From positions 6,026,501-6,090,500 of the forward strand of contig NC_083381.1 in the NCBI RefSeq assembly GCF_031755915.1: DNA of 64,000 nucleotides, written 5' to 3'. The stretch is from Ziziphus jujuba. Taxonomy: Eukaryota; Streptophyta; Magnoliopsida; Rosales; Rhamnaceae. Of the stretch, positions 23,301 to 35,573 are shown piece after piece. Both the position numbers and the translations under genes were made by a program. Within the stretch, counting starts at the first letter, position 1; the number at the start of each line of letters is the position of its first letter. The notes under the pieces are model-generated. The model saw nothing but the letters and a program-made list of their open reading frames with translations. It did not search any database and had not been told where the DNA came from.

Positions 23301-23949
23301 GGAGTGCTTACCAGATTATCTTCCATCTTTGAAATATCTTTCAATATGTGCAAGTGACCTGGCGGCCTCACTCTCAGGGCAGCAATACCCATCGCTCCTT
23401 GAATTGCCAATATGGAGTTGTCAAAAAATGAAGACATTCCCTGAAGGGAGGTTGCCCTTTGATATACAATCAATTGAAATTGGGTATTGCAAGGAACTGG
23501 CGTCACTTTCAGAAGAGGGATGGCCTTCCAATTTAAAATCACTTAAAATTGATGATTGTTCGAAGCTCTTCGCACGGAGCAACATCATGCAGTGGAATCT
23601 GGGAATGCTCACCTCTCTTACATCCTTACATATCAAAGGAATAGATGAAGTGGTGGATACATTTCCGGAGAAGGAAGGCCAGCTTCCCACCTCTCTCACT
23701 TCTCTTCGCCTAATTCAAATACCAAACCTTAAATCCCTACATGGAAAGGCTTTCCAACAGCTCACCTCCCTTCGAAACTTCTCGATTGAATGGTGCAAAC
23801 AGCTCGAGTGCTTGCCAGAAGAAAGACTGCCCGCGTCTATTTCTGAGTTGTGGATCATAGGTTGTCCATTGCTAACACCACGGTGCCAGAGAGAAGCAGG
23901 GGAGGATTGGCCCAAAATCCATCACATCCTAAACATAAGCATACGTTGA
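20388..23949 (+). pseudogene. CC-NBS-LRR disease-resistance-like gene with four frame breaks
   Basis: The ATG at 20388 opens MAAVVGEALLSAFLQVLF, an Rx-type coiled-coil start, with an EDVID-like DDADDLVDEI. The NB-ARC domain shows the P-loop [12 protein letters not shown], kinase-2 LDDVWNE, GLPL-type GIPLAVKALGG, CFAYCSIFPKG and an intact MHD motif (TMHDLVYDLAK). Leucine-rich repeats follow to the stop at 23947-23949. The family senses pathogen effectors, with nucleotide state as the switch. Breaks: one base lost in the A-run 20916-20920; one extra T in 21209-21214; a net 3n+1 deletion (probably 13 nt) near 21311 that removes the sensor-1 TTR motif; one A lost near 23002-23005. It is single-exon, as usual for this class. 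The three homopolymer breaks could be sequencing errors; the 21311 lesion could not. Confidence 0.9.
22307..22444 (+). repeat. 69-bp tandem duplication of one LRR unit
   Basis: 22307-22375 and 22376-22444 are in-frame copies of exactly 69 bp, encoding PDSIGNLKQLIYLDLGRSSI and PDPIGNLKHLRYLDLSHSSI. Each is one 23-residue leucine-rich repeat. Neighbouring repeats are far less alike, so this unit was copied relatively recently. Confidence 0.85.
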
Positions 23950-24066
23950 TTAGCCATATGATTACAACCATGTCCTATATATGTCTGCCTTCTCTATACA
24001 CGTATTTCTTTTCTACCATCTCTGTCATATAGTACTTTTATTATTTATTTATTTTTTTTCTATTTC

Positions 24067-24097
<31 letters not shown>

Positions 24098-26310
24098 GGC
24101 TAATGAAATCTTGATGTTTATATTTATTTTGCAATAGTCATGATTACTTATTTCGTGCAATGGGCCAAAACCTGGAGCTATTTCGCACAATGGGATAAGG
24201 GATTTCCTTCTAAGTTTCTACATTCTAAAACATCCATCTTCCTGCTATCACCTGCAGTGCTTGTCATAAGAAGAGTCTTCCCACTTCCTTTTTTATTTTT
24301 TTAATTTTTTAACTACAACTCATATGATCAAAACATGCTTCTGATATAATGTTTTCCTTTAGCAAGGAAGGTCTTCAACTTGGATTTTCCAATTCAAACT
24401 ATTTTCTCTTTGAAGCTTTTGTTTTTCAACCTGTCATATAATATACATGTTCTCGCTTCTATTTTGCTTTAACATACATGTAGTTATACCTAATTTAATG
24501 TTCAATACTCATCTTAAATGCAGTCCATTTCCTGAAATATATCCCTCTATCATCTGCCTCTGACGGCCTGGGTAGAAAAAATAGAGAATGCGGTGAATTT
24601 CTTATTCTGATCTTGGTATTTGCGCACTCTTTTCTTCCCTATTTTAACTAACTTGCGATAGGGTCTCATTTCTAACTTCCCTCATTTGTAGTTATAATTT
24701 TGGAAGCAAACTGTTGTCATTCACAGAAGCTGAATAGCTGATTCAAAAACCTTACTCTTTGCTGTTTTGAAACACAGTTCTAGCTCTTCTTCACCATTTA
24801 TGTCTTAAGGTAATTAAATACCTGCTACCACAGACTCTTTGATTGTTTCAAAGTGGTTTTGGGAACTGGGATTTGAGTCATTATCAAACTTTGAAAATTC
24901 ATTTTTTCTGTAATTCCAACACATGATTGCTGGTGTTCTTGTGCTCCCTACTTTTCATTGCTATTCAACATGTGGCTCTTGTCTGTTGCAGTTACCATCC
25001 CCTGCATAACTGGTTGTATTTTAGATGTTTGAATTCCCAAAGATGTTTTTTTTTTTTTTAAAGTTTATAAAGGTAATAAAAACTCCATATTACACATTAA
25101 TGAAACGATATTTATGTATTTTATACCAGCTTCAACCCAAGACGGAATTTTTTTGCAGGAAATTACAGGATGTTTTCATGCATATGACAGCAGGGGTACT
25201 GCCAATTGTCACATATCTGCTGCTGTTTGTAAGATCTGCTTCTTTTTAAGTTGCACCAATCTATCTATCTTGTATTACACTTATGTAGCATCTCCTTATG
25301 GAGTTAATACGCTACTTCAATGAATCTTGACAGGGCTTGACCAGTCCTCTTTTGAACTGTTTTGTCATCTACCTGATTTCATTATGGTGATATCAACAAC
25401 TGGTAGAACCTTGACTTACAGTGCACTTTCTTGATTATTAAATTTTGATTATTGGAGTATCTGCAGCATACCAGCAAAAAACGCTAATCTGATTGAATAA
25501 CTAATCATATCCAATTATATAATAAATCTTTCATGATGGCTTTTATCACTCTTTTGTTAAATTTTGTTATTGCATTCCTTGTAGCAGAAGATATTGTAAT
25601 TCAGTTCTATCTGTAAACTTGCATTTTCCTTTACATGCTTGAAAGTATTACAGCACCTTGATAGCAAAAGTTTCACCTCTGAGTCTTTATTAAAATTTTC
25701 TTCCACTGAAAGAGTTTAAAATGTGACTATTAGTTTGAAAAGCAAAATAACAAGTAGCTAAAATCATCAAACACAACCACTGCCTTTAGGGACAAGAGCG
25801 GACATGTTTAGAGTGTAAAACCACACATAGCATTACTAAACTTTGTATCCAGTGTGTACCATTTATGACTCAATCAGAAGTTTCAGAACACAGAACCGAT
25901 TTCTTTGCAGTCCACTAAGACACTGACACTATACAAGTTACTGTGTTCTCTTTGGTCAGACCTTTCTACATAATCTGCATCATTCCGGTGGCGCATTTAA
26001 TTTCTGCTCTAAATGAAGTTGCTTCCTTTTCACTCAAGTTTTAAGTAGAATTTAAGTAAGCTTGAAAAATCTTTGTTAAGATAACAGCTAAAGCAGAATG
26101 AGAATCCACCAGCGGCAAAACATTTAGGATACTTCTTGACTAATTAAGGTGGACAAACAATGGAGTTTATGAACAGAGTTTCAGAATTTGAGTTTCCATT
26201 TTCAAGGTTAGTCTATTATATTTTAATTAACCATATGGTTTTATTTTTGGGGATAAGACTAATCATAATCTTGATTCTTGAATTTATCTAACATAACCTT
26301 TCTTAAAAAA
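23950..26310. other. 3' flank of the NBS-LRR gene, no second gene seen
   Basis: It contains poly-T (24068-24098) and mixed-composition sequence with no sustained reading frame. Genes of this class often have long 3' UTRs with introns, which could explain the higher G+C here. That is inference. Confidence 0.5.
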
Positions 26311-27652
26311 CCAGTGATGAAAATATCGGTATCGATGGAAATGTGGAGAGTATGATTTTATGGAAATATCGATGGAAATGTCAATATCAATGGAAATATC
26401 GATAAAATTATAAAAATTATAATATTTAATTTATAATACGGATTTTTGTATATAAGATAATTAATATAGTAAAATTAATGTAAAATATATAATAATTAAA
26501 ATATAATAATAATAAAATAATTCACAAACGGGAAAAATTATTATAAGTAAAGCAAATACAATTTTTATTAGCACTACAATATAGAAAATTTAACAAATAA
26601 TACTAAGATATATGAAATTTTCAAATATAGTACATAATACATTATCAATATTAAAAAAAAATTCGTTGGTGCTTTAAATTGATGATTATATCTAGATGTT
26701 TTAAGTGTATAATAATAGTCCTTTTAATTCATTATATTAGAAAATTTTTCTATATAATAGCAGATATACCAAACGTATTTATTTCTACCAATTCCAATTT
26801 AAAGCAATATTAGAAAAACAAAAAAAATGAATTAAAAAATGAGGAGGTACAAAGGGGGTTTCAACTGGGTCTGGATCTTGGTGTTTCACGTTCAACTGCG
26901 TCTGGGTGTTTCACGTTCATTTGGGTGTTTCACGTTCAACTGGGTGAGGGTTCTACATGGCTAGTTTTCATCTTCCACAGCAACCATATGGGTATGAGAA
27001 AGAGAACGATCAAAAGATTTCATTCACATTTTACACTTTCATGCACATTCTTAAAAATAAATAAATAAATAAATAAATCAATAGCCAAAAAAAAAAAAAA
27101 AAAATTCCTGTTTGTTCTCTTCAGCCATCTCCTTGTATCCCCTTTCCCTTCAGCAATCTCTTCCTCTTCTTTTTCCCATCCCTCTCTTTCCCTTCAGCCG
27201 TCTCTTTTCCTCTCTTCTTGGCCAGATCACAACCGGCCAGTCTCTTCTCGGCCGATCACACTCACATCACAACTAGTAGGGAAACAAATTCACAACATAC
27301 AAACACACAAACCAAACCGCAGCAGATCACAAACACACACACACAAACCAGATCATATCTCAAAATCACAACCACACACACATGCCGGCCGACATCTCCC
27401 CGAAAATTCCATCGACACTCGACGACAATCCATCGATTTCTCCACCGATTTTCCACCGTATCCACCCAAAAAATGAAATCCCCACCAACATCTGCATTTC
27501 TAGTCAAAACTCGTCAATTCCAGTGAAATTCCTCCGGGAATCATGACGGAAACTCTTCCCTCCCTTTCGGTGTCGGTGGTAGATGACAATCGACATTATT
27601 GGCGACTTTTCGCCGATGTCGACGACATTTGCTTCCCTACTTAAAACCACTG
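26311..27652. mobile_element. TIR-like element, copy B of the three-copy family
   Basis: It opens ccagtgatgaaaatatcgg with repeated 'atcgatggaaat' and ends 'acttaaaaccactg'. The ends are imperfect inverted repeats. The first 350 bp resemble copies A and C. The rest is different and richer in C (27100-27530), and includes an open frame rich in T, H, S and Q without domain similarity. It may be a Mutator-like element that picked up host leader sequence. There is no clear target duplication. Confidence 0.5.
26860..26945. repeat. Minisatellite-like tandem repeats
   Basis: The phrase 'tgtttcacgttca' recurs three times, alternating with 'actgggtctgg' or 'tttggg' variants, inside copy B. Confidence 0.7.
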
Positions 27653-29316
27653 TCCTTGTTATTTGGTCTTTTTTTGACTAGATTTCCCAAAAGACCACGT
27701 TTTCATTCATAAACCTTTTAGAATCTAGCTTAGCCATTTGTCTTGCCTTATTATCTTCCATTTTTTGAAAAATCTTGAGATCACATGTTGTCAATGGCTG
27801 GTGGCCTCATTTACAAGAAGTCGATATGTAGACACAAATCAGCATTAGTTAAAAAAATTTAGAACTGGATTTGCATTTTTTAAAAGAGAGGAATGGCAGT
27901 TTCATAATATAAACTAAATTCCATGGCTTTTGTTTTAATTAAAATATGCTTTGGTTTTGTAGAAAGTAAGAGACATCTGGCAGATGTAGGAAAGGGCAGA
28001 TTGTATGAGTGGGTATCCAAATGAATGTAATTAGCACTTTTTATTTTTTATTTTTTATTTTTTAGTTTTCCAGTTGTATAGTGCAATTATACCAAGTATA
28101 AAATAGAAATTTTACATTTTATCATACATAACTCCGATTTAAAATTTTCGGATCTTATGGTATGGCTTCTCTGTACCACTATTTGACTTGTGTTATAACA
28201 GCTTTCACCGATTGACATTATTTAATTTTAATCTATAGAGGTTAAATTTTATAATAATTATTCATTACCCGTATTTATTTAAAATTCATTTAAAATTTTT
28301 GTACTATCATTTATATATAATTATATATGTTGATGCATATGTCTAATATATGTTTGATAAACCATTTAGAACTAAAATCTTATACTGTTATCTTTGTTAT
28401 ATTTGTAGATTGTTAGGTATGGCCACATGCATTGCATGTGGACCGCTAGTTAATAGTGTTTAATATTGTTTTTATTAATTTTTTGTTATATATAAAATTA
28501 AAAATTTGTTGGGTTAAGTTATAATAAACATCTAAGATATTACAAATGATACTATCAATTTCAAAAATGTTTTATCTAAAAAAAGAAAATAGCATAAAGA
28601 ATTAGAATTAATATGTACAAATCTATGTATGTATTAATATTCTTTTTTTTTTTTTTGACAAATTTTAAACATTTTTATTTGGAATAGGATAAAACAATTT
28701 CGACCTTTCTTTTATAATGAATGAGACTATTGAGATGGGAATCAGCAACTCTATTTGTATTTTTTAATATATATATATATATATATATTTTTTAAAAAAA
28801 ATTGACTAAGAAGTATATATTATAGATATTATATAGAACGATAGTAAGCTTTAGGCCGTCAAAACAAAAAAAAGAGGGATCAAGCAAGAGACATAGGACG
28901 AAGTGGATAACTTTACTAATAGTTGAGCATTTTTATCTGTATATATAAAAGCATGGTCCGAAATTTATTGCACGTGACCATGATATAATAGAGTTAAATA
29001 TTTAAAAGTTGCGTCAAAGAATAATAAATATGAGGTGAAAATATTTGTTCATAAAAAATTTTATGTTTACATAGCCAAATTTTTTTATTTATCCAGGATG
29101 ATAAATTTTTAAGTAAAATATCAGTTTTGAAAAAATAAATAAAATCAATTCCATAACCTTTTTTTTTTTAAAAAAAGAAAAGGATTAATTTGTTTTATCA
29201 ACAAAAAGAAAATAGCTTTCTTAAATTCAAAATTTAAATATGTGTTCATCACATATTTCAATTTAGAAATAAAATTTAAAAAATTGTTTGTCACATATTT
29301 CAATTTAGAAATAACC
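27653..29316. other. AT-rich intergenic tract
   Basis: No gene seen. It has poly-T at about 28645-28658, a (TA)n microsatellite at about 28769-28789, and a Helitron-like 3' end (separate entry). Confidence 0.6.
28423..28449 (+). mobile_element. Helitron-like 3' terminus
   Basis: An 8-bp stem ccacatgc / gcatgtgg around a 3-base loop is followed 4 bases later by CTAG and then T. Helitrons end in a short hairpin a few bases before CTRR and insert ahead of T. The 5' end of the element was not located. Confidence 0.5.
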
Positions 29317-29319
29317 TTA

Positions 29320-30181
29320 GAGGGATGTATTCAATTTAGAATTTGAAGGATTTTAAAAGTCTTTTAAAGTTTTGAGGTATTCGATTTAGATTTTAAAGGA
29401 GTACATACAAGTCTAATGATATTCAATTCAGATTTTGATGGATTTTATAAAAGTCCATTAAAATCTAGATGTATTCAATTATGACTTTATAGAATTCTTT
29501 TAAAATATGGTGGTATTTAAAAAGTCATTGATTTTAAAAGACTTTAAAAAATGATGGATTTTAATGGATTTGAAAGGATTTTAACAGGAAAATTGTGAAG
29601 AAAATTGTCAATATGAAATCCAGCTTTAAATCCAAAGATTTCATTGGATTCTTATAAAATCTTTATGGAGTCTGTAGAATTCCATAACAATCCATCAAAT
29701 CCTTTAAAGTCTATAATTTATTCTAAATCCATCAAACTCTAAGAGGGATGTATTTAATTTAGAGTTTGATGGATTTAGAATAAATTATAGACTTTAAAGG
29801 ATTTGATGGATTGTTATGGAATTCTACAGACTCCATAAAGATTTTATAAGAATCCAATGAAATCTTTGGATTTAAAGCTGGATTTCATATTGACAATTTT
29901 CTTCACAATTTTCCTGTTAAAATCTTTTCAAATCCATTAAAATCCATCATTTTTTAAAGTCTTTTAAAATTAATGACTTTTTAAATACCATCAGATTTTA
30001 AAAGAATTCTATAAAGTCATAACTGAATACATCTAGATTTTAATAGACTTTTATAAAATCCATCAAAATCTGAATTGAATATCATTAGACTTGTATGGAC
30101 TCCTTTAAAATCTAAATCGAATACCTCAAAATTTTAAAAGACTTTTAAAATCCTTCAAATTCTAAATTGAATACATCCCCC
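29320..30181. mobile_element. Fold-back Tourist-like MITE with 422-bp arms
   Basis: Arm 29320-29741 is the reverse complement of 29760-30181 at about 98% by eye, with equal lengths and an 18-base loop (29742-29759). TTA stands on both outer flanks (29317-29319 and 30182-30184), the PIF/Harbinger (Tourist) target duplication. The terminal bases are (g)gggatgtattcaattta on both sides. The loop itself contains agagggatgtatttaatt, a further copy of the terminal motif, so the element may have arisen by head-to-head joining. It has no ORF. A transcript would fold into a long dsRNA. Confidence 0.85.
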
Positions 30182-30184
30182 TTA

Positions 30185-30850
30185 TTTTACAATTTTAAAG
30201 TAAATATTAGAATAAAATCAGTTTCATAAAAAATTTTAATATCATAACATTGTCCAATTTTATAACAAAAATAATCTACTACAACGGACTTCTCAATGCA
30301 AATTTATTTTATTTTTTGTGCGGTGTAAAATATATTAGCAAAATATATACTAATTTAAGAATCCAATATATAACTCCATAATCAACTCTACTATTTCCTT
30401 TGACAAATAAATTAATTATTCAACTTGAGATTTTTTAATAATACGAGAGAATTCATTGTACGGACACAAATAAAATTTATATCTATAGAATGGATTTTTT
30501 TTTTTTTTTGGGATGACAATATCGGTAGATGAGCTAGCAACCTCACATAATTTCTAAATAAATTTTTAGACAACTAAAACAATGTTGTACTGCTTCTGTT
30601 TTTTGGTCAGGAACATTGTATTTCCTTACCAAACGAAAAGCCACATAACATAATACCAATTTTTGGTTTACATCTAGCTTGTTTCATATAAAAAATATTT
30701 GACATGAATTAAAAATATGCATTTTTGATGATGCGATGAACCACCCTCGCTTGTCTCGTTCCTTTGCTTGATCAGCATCTCTCATTCTGTTCAAATAACC
30801 AAACATCAAGAAATGGAACATGATAATCTAAAGATTCATTGCATAAGGCA
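30185..30850. other. AT-rich intergenic tract
   Basis: No gene or repeat structure seen beyond poly-T at about 30496-30509. Confidence 0.6.
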
Positions 30851-30854
30851 CAAA

Positions 30855-31690
30855 AAACCTCCCGAAAGCCGGGAGGGAGGGAGGTACAACAACAGATTAT
30901 TTCCAAGAACGTCCGAGGCTATCAAGCCCAAGACATCCCTTGGAAGAGAACCAGAAAAACAACAAAAAGGGACAGATAAACACCCTGACCGAAGAGCTTT
31001 CTTGGCAAGTAAGTATGCCACCCTGTTGGAGTTTCTTGAGTTTCAAGACAAGCACCAGTTATCCTTTTCAAAAAAAGTTCTAAGGGAAATAAAATCGTAT
31101 CTTGTTTCCCATCCCACAGGTTCTTCTGGAGATAGAATGCCGTTTACCACTTCTCTGCAATCTGAAGACCAAAAAATATTTTTCCATTCCCTCCTATTGG
31201 CCAGGTCAGCTGCCCAAGATCACCTCAGCTTCCAAGGGTGAACCGCAGCAGATACGCTTGTAATCAAGATACTTGACCTCTCCTTTCCAATCTCTAACAA
31301 TGAAAGCAATCCCAGCTTTCCCATTACAAAACGCCGCATCAGTGTTAGCTTTCCACCAACCCTTAGGAGGGGCAGTCCATCGCTCCTTTGCCCGAACCTT
31401 TTGGTCACTGTTCACGTCTTCCATCAAAAAAATCATTAACTAACGTATTGAATCGACGTATCATATCTTGGCTTTGGTTGAGGTCAGTGAAATTTTTTTC
31501 ATTTCTACATCTTCACGTGAACTACATCAGTGTAACAACAAAAATGGTGAAAGATCTCTCATCCTTAAGTTGCAGGCAAACTTCTCTCTTCGGATTGATA
31601 CAAAAATCCACAAGCTCGTGAATGTTAGTTGTCTGCCAATTCTCAAGTCTGCATCCCCACATGCTAGCAAAAATAATAATCTAACAATTG
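30855..31690 (-). pseudogene. LINE-type RNase H (RVT_3) relic
   Basis: On the minus strand, WTAPPKGWWKANTDAAF and GKAGIAFIVRDWKGEV (31250-31380) are the opening strands of the plant non-LTR/RVT_3 RNase H domain with its catalytic D. After frame changes, VAYLLAKKALRS and SLPRDVLGLIASDV (30925-31025) match its C-terminal helix and tail. 31440-31690 reads like the linker that normally precedes it (FASMWGCRLENWQT), with stops. It is probably the 3' end of a decayed LINE, or a retrocopy of an RVT_3 protein. Confidence 0.7.
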
Positions 31691-34356
31691 TTGTTAGAGC
31701 TTCAACGATAACAAAAAATCTAATTTCCTATTTTTGAGCCTTATTTTGACAAATCTAATTTCAAAAGTTAAATTTAATTAAACTAATTTATAAATCCTTC
31801 CACTCATTATCTAAACCCCGATCCTTCAAGCATAATTTTAAATAAAAAGTACTAACTTGCACTACTTCATGAGTAGTGTCAAAAATTCCAAATTTATTTT
31901 AGAAATAGTTCATCCAAGCACCTCTTCATGTTACAGATTTTTGAAATCTAATTAACACTTATAGTATTGAAAATACTAATTTATTTAACTTAAAAAATGC
32001 AAGTTTCTTTTGTAGAAGGGTAAAAAAAGTCAAGAGAATATTTTAAAATACCAAGAAAAAAATTTTTTTGGTTGATATTAATACCTAGCATGCCTTATGC
32101 TTGCTTAATAATATACAGCACTAAGAAGGAAAAGAAAATAAAAATAAAATGACAATAAAAAATAAAAAGAGGAGGAAGAAATTATACGAGAAAAAAAAAA
32201 AATACAAAATAAGACATGGTGAATGAACTTCTCACAACAATAGCAACACATTATGAAATATGTTTCACACCCAAATAAAAGGATAAACACGAGCATAAGC
32301 AATGGAGTACTTACCTAGATGTCTATGCTTAATTCTCCCATAGCCCCTTGGCAAACTTAGCAGGCAGCAGCAAGACACAGGGCTTTCCCCTGTAGTAAAC
32401 AAAATACAATATAAGACTAATGACAGTCTACATGGATGATTACACGTTCATAGTATTACTTTTCCAGTAAAAAAGAATCGTTATTTCAAAAAACGAACCT
32501 AAAAGGCTCTCAAAATCATAAAGATATGGGAGTTTTAAAAAATAGTTAAACTCTCTCTTTTAGATCTAACAGAAACGGTTTCTTATCAAAATTTAGTCCT
32601 ACACAAATTAATAATGAAAATCACGGTTCCAATCAAGAAGAAAGAAACGCAAAGCAGGGAAAAATCAATAACTTCGACAGAACAAATATACCTTTTCTTG
32701 TACATTTAATTGAAGAAGTTGTAGAGATTCTTCTTGGTTGATATTTAGAGGACTATGATTGATGCTAAAAGCAATGGTCATCATCTTTTTCTTAGCATTT
32801 GGAAGTGATTTTCGGTTGTCCTATTTCGCCAACTCAAATCCCATTTCAAAACCTACCTGTCAATTGTTAGATCCCTTCTATATTCATCTTCTGCTGTGCT
32901 GAATTTTTGTAGTTGGACAGAAGTAAACTTCAATTATCAGAGAATCAAAATGCTCAAAAAAAGAAATATATATATATATATATATATGCACCATTTTATC
33001 AAACAAGAGAATAAATAAAATTGCACTTCTCAATACCGTTTTAGGAACGCGGCTCTCATCACCATACTCTTCACACATGAAGATCATAAAATCAATCCAA
33101 TATATATATATATATATATATATTTTATTTTATTTTCAACAAAAAAATAAAAAGGAAAGAAAAGCACGAACCTCGGAATAACAGCATAGCAATTCCTTGT
33201 GTCTCTTCCCCAACAGAGAACAAGTATTCCTTAACATTATCAACAAATTCATAACCATCATATTTTCCAGGATAATATCAATGTCGTAACAAACTTTGCC
33301 AAAAAGGAAAAAAAAAAAAAAAATTCAAAAGGAAAAATACCTATACATATGTGGTAATGCAATGCCCATTACACTCGTTTTATTAGAACTACTCCTCAAA
33401 ACGACCAAATACGGTTGAGCACTGCACAACAATCAATTTCAATATATGTGTGTGTAGAAGATGAAACAGAAAGTAATTACCAAAAAATGAAAAAGCACCT
33501 TGAGGAAAAAAAAAAAAAAAAAAAATTCAAACTAAACCATTGAGAGGACAGAAAAATCCCCAAAAATCAGCCCAAATATGGCCTTCTGATAGCCATACCC
33601 AAAAATCAGAAATTCTAACCATACTGAGAGTACAAGTCTAATTCTGAAAACTCATCATGGTGGTAGGTGGACCAATCTCACCAGAAGCCATACCTTGTTC
33701 AGCCTTCCTTTTGTAACCCGGTCTTATCTCTTTATTTATTTATTTATTTTTTTTATTTCCGTAGCCTTCAATAGTTCTACTATCAATACTTTCTTTCTTT
33801 CTTTCTGTTTCCGTAACAGACCTCTTTTTCTATTTTCGCCAAATCTTCATGTTTCTTCATTTTATTTTTTTGGGTATTATAACTTAAAGTAATTTTTCCC
33901 TTTTTTTTTATGGCACTCATGGACGTTTATATATGCTAAGTAATTGTTAGAAATTGAATAATTATTACCACTTTATTAAAGATTCAATAGTGGTTAAAGC
34001 TATTAATTTGTTACGTTAATTTAGTGATGAGAGGCACATTACAGTATCCCATGTTTTTAGTATAATTAAATGAGCAAAATAATGCACTCAAAAAAATCAA
34101 ATGCCCATTCTAATGTTTCTTTTTTTTTTTTTTTTTAAAAAAAATAATATAAAATGTAAACCAGAAAGGAAACAAAGAACAGAGTGATAAAATTATCTAT
34201 TTTCAGAAACAAAGCATAGGAGAATCCTATCATATACAGTATTATAGGAATAAAAAATAGAGAGAGAGAGTGTGTGTGTGTATATTGTGTAGGAGACTTT
34301 TTCTTCATTTTCATGGAGAAGCACACATCTGAAGCAAGAGAGAGAGAGAGAGAGAT
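31691..34356. other. AT-rich tract with microsatellites and exon-like islands
   Basis: It contains (AT)n at about 32967-32987 and 33102-33122, poly-A at 33310-33322 and 33510-33525, and GA/GT repeats at 34259-34280 and 34339-34354. On the minus strand several short segments look like exons. 33172-33285 translates as YYPGKYDGYEFVDNVKEY followed by LFSVGEETQGIAMLLF. About 32690-32745 reads SLQLLQLNVQEK before a GT. About 32337-32391 reads KPCVLLLPAKFAKGLW after an AG. Phases do not join cleanly and I do not recognise the gene. Confidence 0.35.
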
Positions 34357-34364
34357 TTCACGAA

Positions 34365-35315
34365 TAGGGATGTCAATTTGCCCCGCCCATCCCCGAAACC
34401 GCGGTGCACCGCCCCTAACGGGGCGATTTTTCCCTGCAAAAACGGGGTGACGGGGCGGGCTTGGGCTTACTCTCTTAGACCCGAAGCGGGGATGGGCCGG
34501 GACTGGGTATTAAAGACCCCGGCCCGAACCCGGCCCGTATATATTACCTTTTTTTTTAATATTTTTTTAATATTTTGAAAATTAAAATTAAACTTATTCG
34601 ATTGGTTATGAGTTGAAATTAATGGTATGAAAAATTAAATTTTATATTTTTTTTGTGTTTAATAATTTTTGTATTTATTGTTAACTAATTAATCTCATTT
34701 TTGTTAGCTTCATCTTCTTCACCGTATGTTGGAGCTTGTTTTTCTACTATGAGTGACATAGAAATTGATGAGGAGGTAAATTGAATTTATTTATTACAAA
34801 AAATGTTTATATTAAATTGTTTAAAATTTTTTGATATTATTTAATATTTTTGTCTATTTTTGTAGCAATCAACTCTTACGGAGCATTCTTTCATGGAGAC
34901 TTAAGGAAATGAGAAGTAAAACTTTATTATGTGTGCATGTGTATTTTTATAAATTTTATGTTTATGTATTTGGATTATATTATATTGTATTTTTTGAGAA
35001 TGTATGTTATTAAAATTATAAATTTGAACTTTAATATCTTTTATTGTATTTTTATTATATTTTTGGTCATTTTATTTATATTTTGCTTATAGAAGAAATT
35101 TTTTTAATATAAATTTATCAAAAAAATTTATATTAATTATATGAAAAAAAACAAATGGGGAAACCGTCCCCGCACCGCCATCGATTGGGGAATCCCCGTC
35201 CCTGCCCCGTTTCTAAAAAAACAGAGAAAATTACGGGGATGGGATGAAAAATTCCATACGGGGATGGGGACGGGATTTTAAAAACCGATCCCGTTCCGCC
35301 CCGTTGACATCCCTA
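34365..35315. mobile_element. Non-autonomous hAT element (MITE-like)
   Basis: The terminal inverted repeats are TAGGGATGTCAA, followed by GC-rich sequence (gccccgccc). The flanks are ttcacgaa (34357-34364) and ttcacgga (35316-35323), an 8-bp target duplication with one mismatch, as expected for hAT. The GC-rich sub-terminal ends surround an AT-rich core. The core has a short frame reading MSDIEIDEE after an AG (about 34750-34778), perhaps a transposase leftover. Confidence 0.85.
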
Positions 35316-35513
35316 TTCACGGATAACATAGACCTCAAGCAAGAGAAAGAGAGAGAGAGAGAGAGAGAGCAGTGACTAATGCAAATACACAAGTAATGGG
35401 TATTTTGGTAATTTTAAGAGGATCCGAAAATTTGTAACAGTGCTGTACATTCCGCTTTTTATATATATATATATATAGTTATAAAAATGAAAAAGTATAT
35501 AGAATATTAATAA

Positions 35514-35549
35514 ATTTGGTGCACGTGCAACGCACGTGGCCAAATCTAG
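35514..35549 (+). mobile_element. Helitron-like 3' terminus
   Basis: A perfect 7-bp stem cacgtgc/gcacgtg with loop aac (35522-35538) lies inside an outer stem atttgg/ccaaat. CTAG then T follow directly. It has the same design as the site at 28423-28449. The 5' end was not found. Confidence 0.55.
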
Positions 35550-35573
35550 TCTTCTTTGAAAACGTAAACCAAG

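Noticed and set aside
27218..27526. 102-codon plus ORF rich in T, H, S and Q
   Set aside because: It sits inside the repeat at 26311-27652, is compositionally biased by CA-rich sequence, and has no domain.
30768..31241. 157-codon plus ORF
   Set aside because: It is the complement of the LINE RNase H relic, whose minus-strand motifs are clear.
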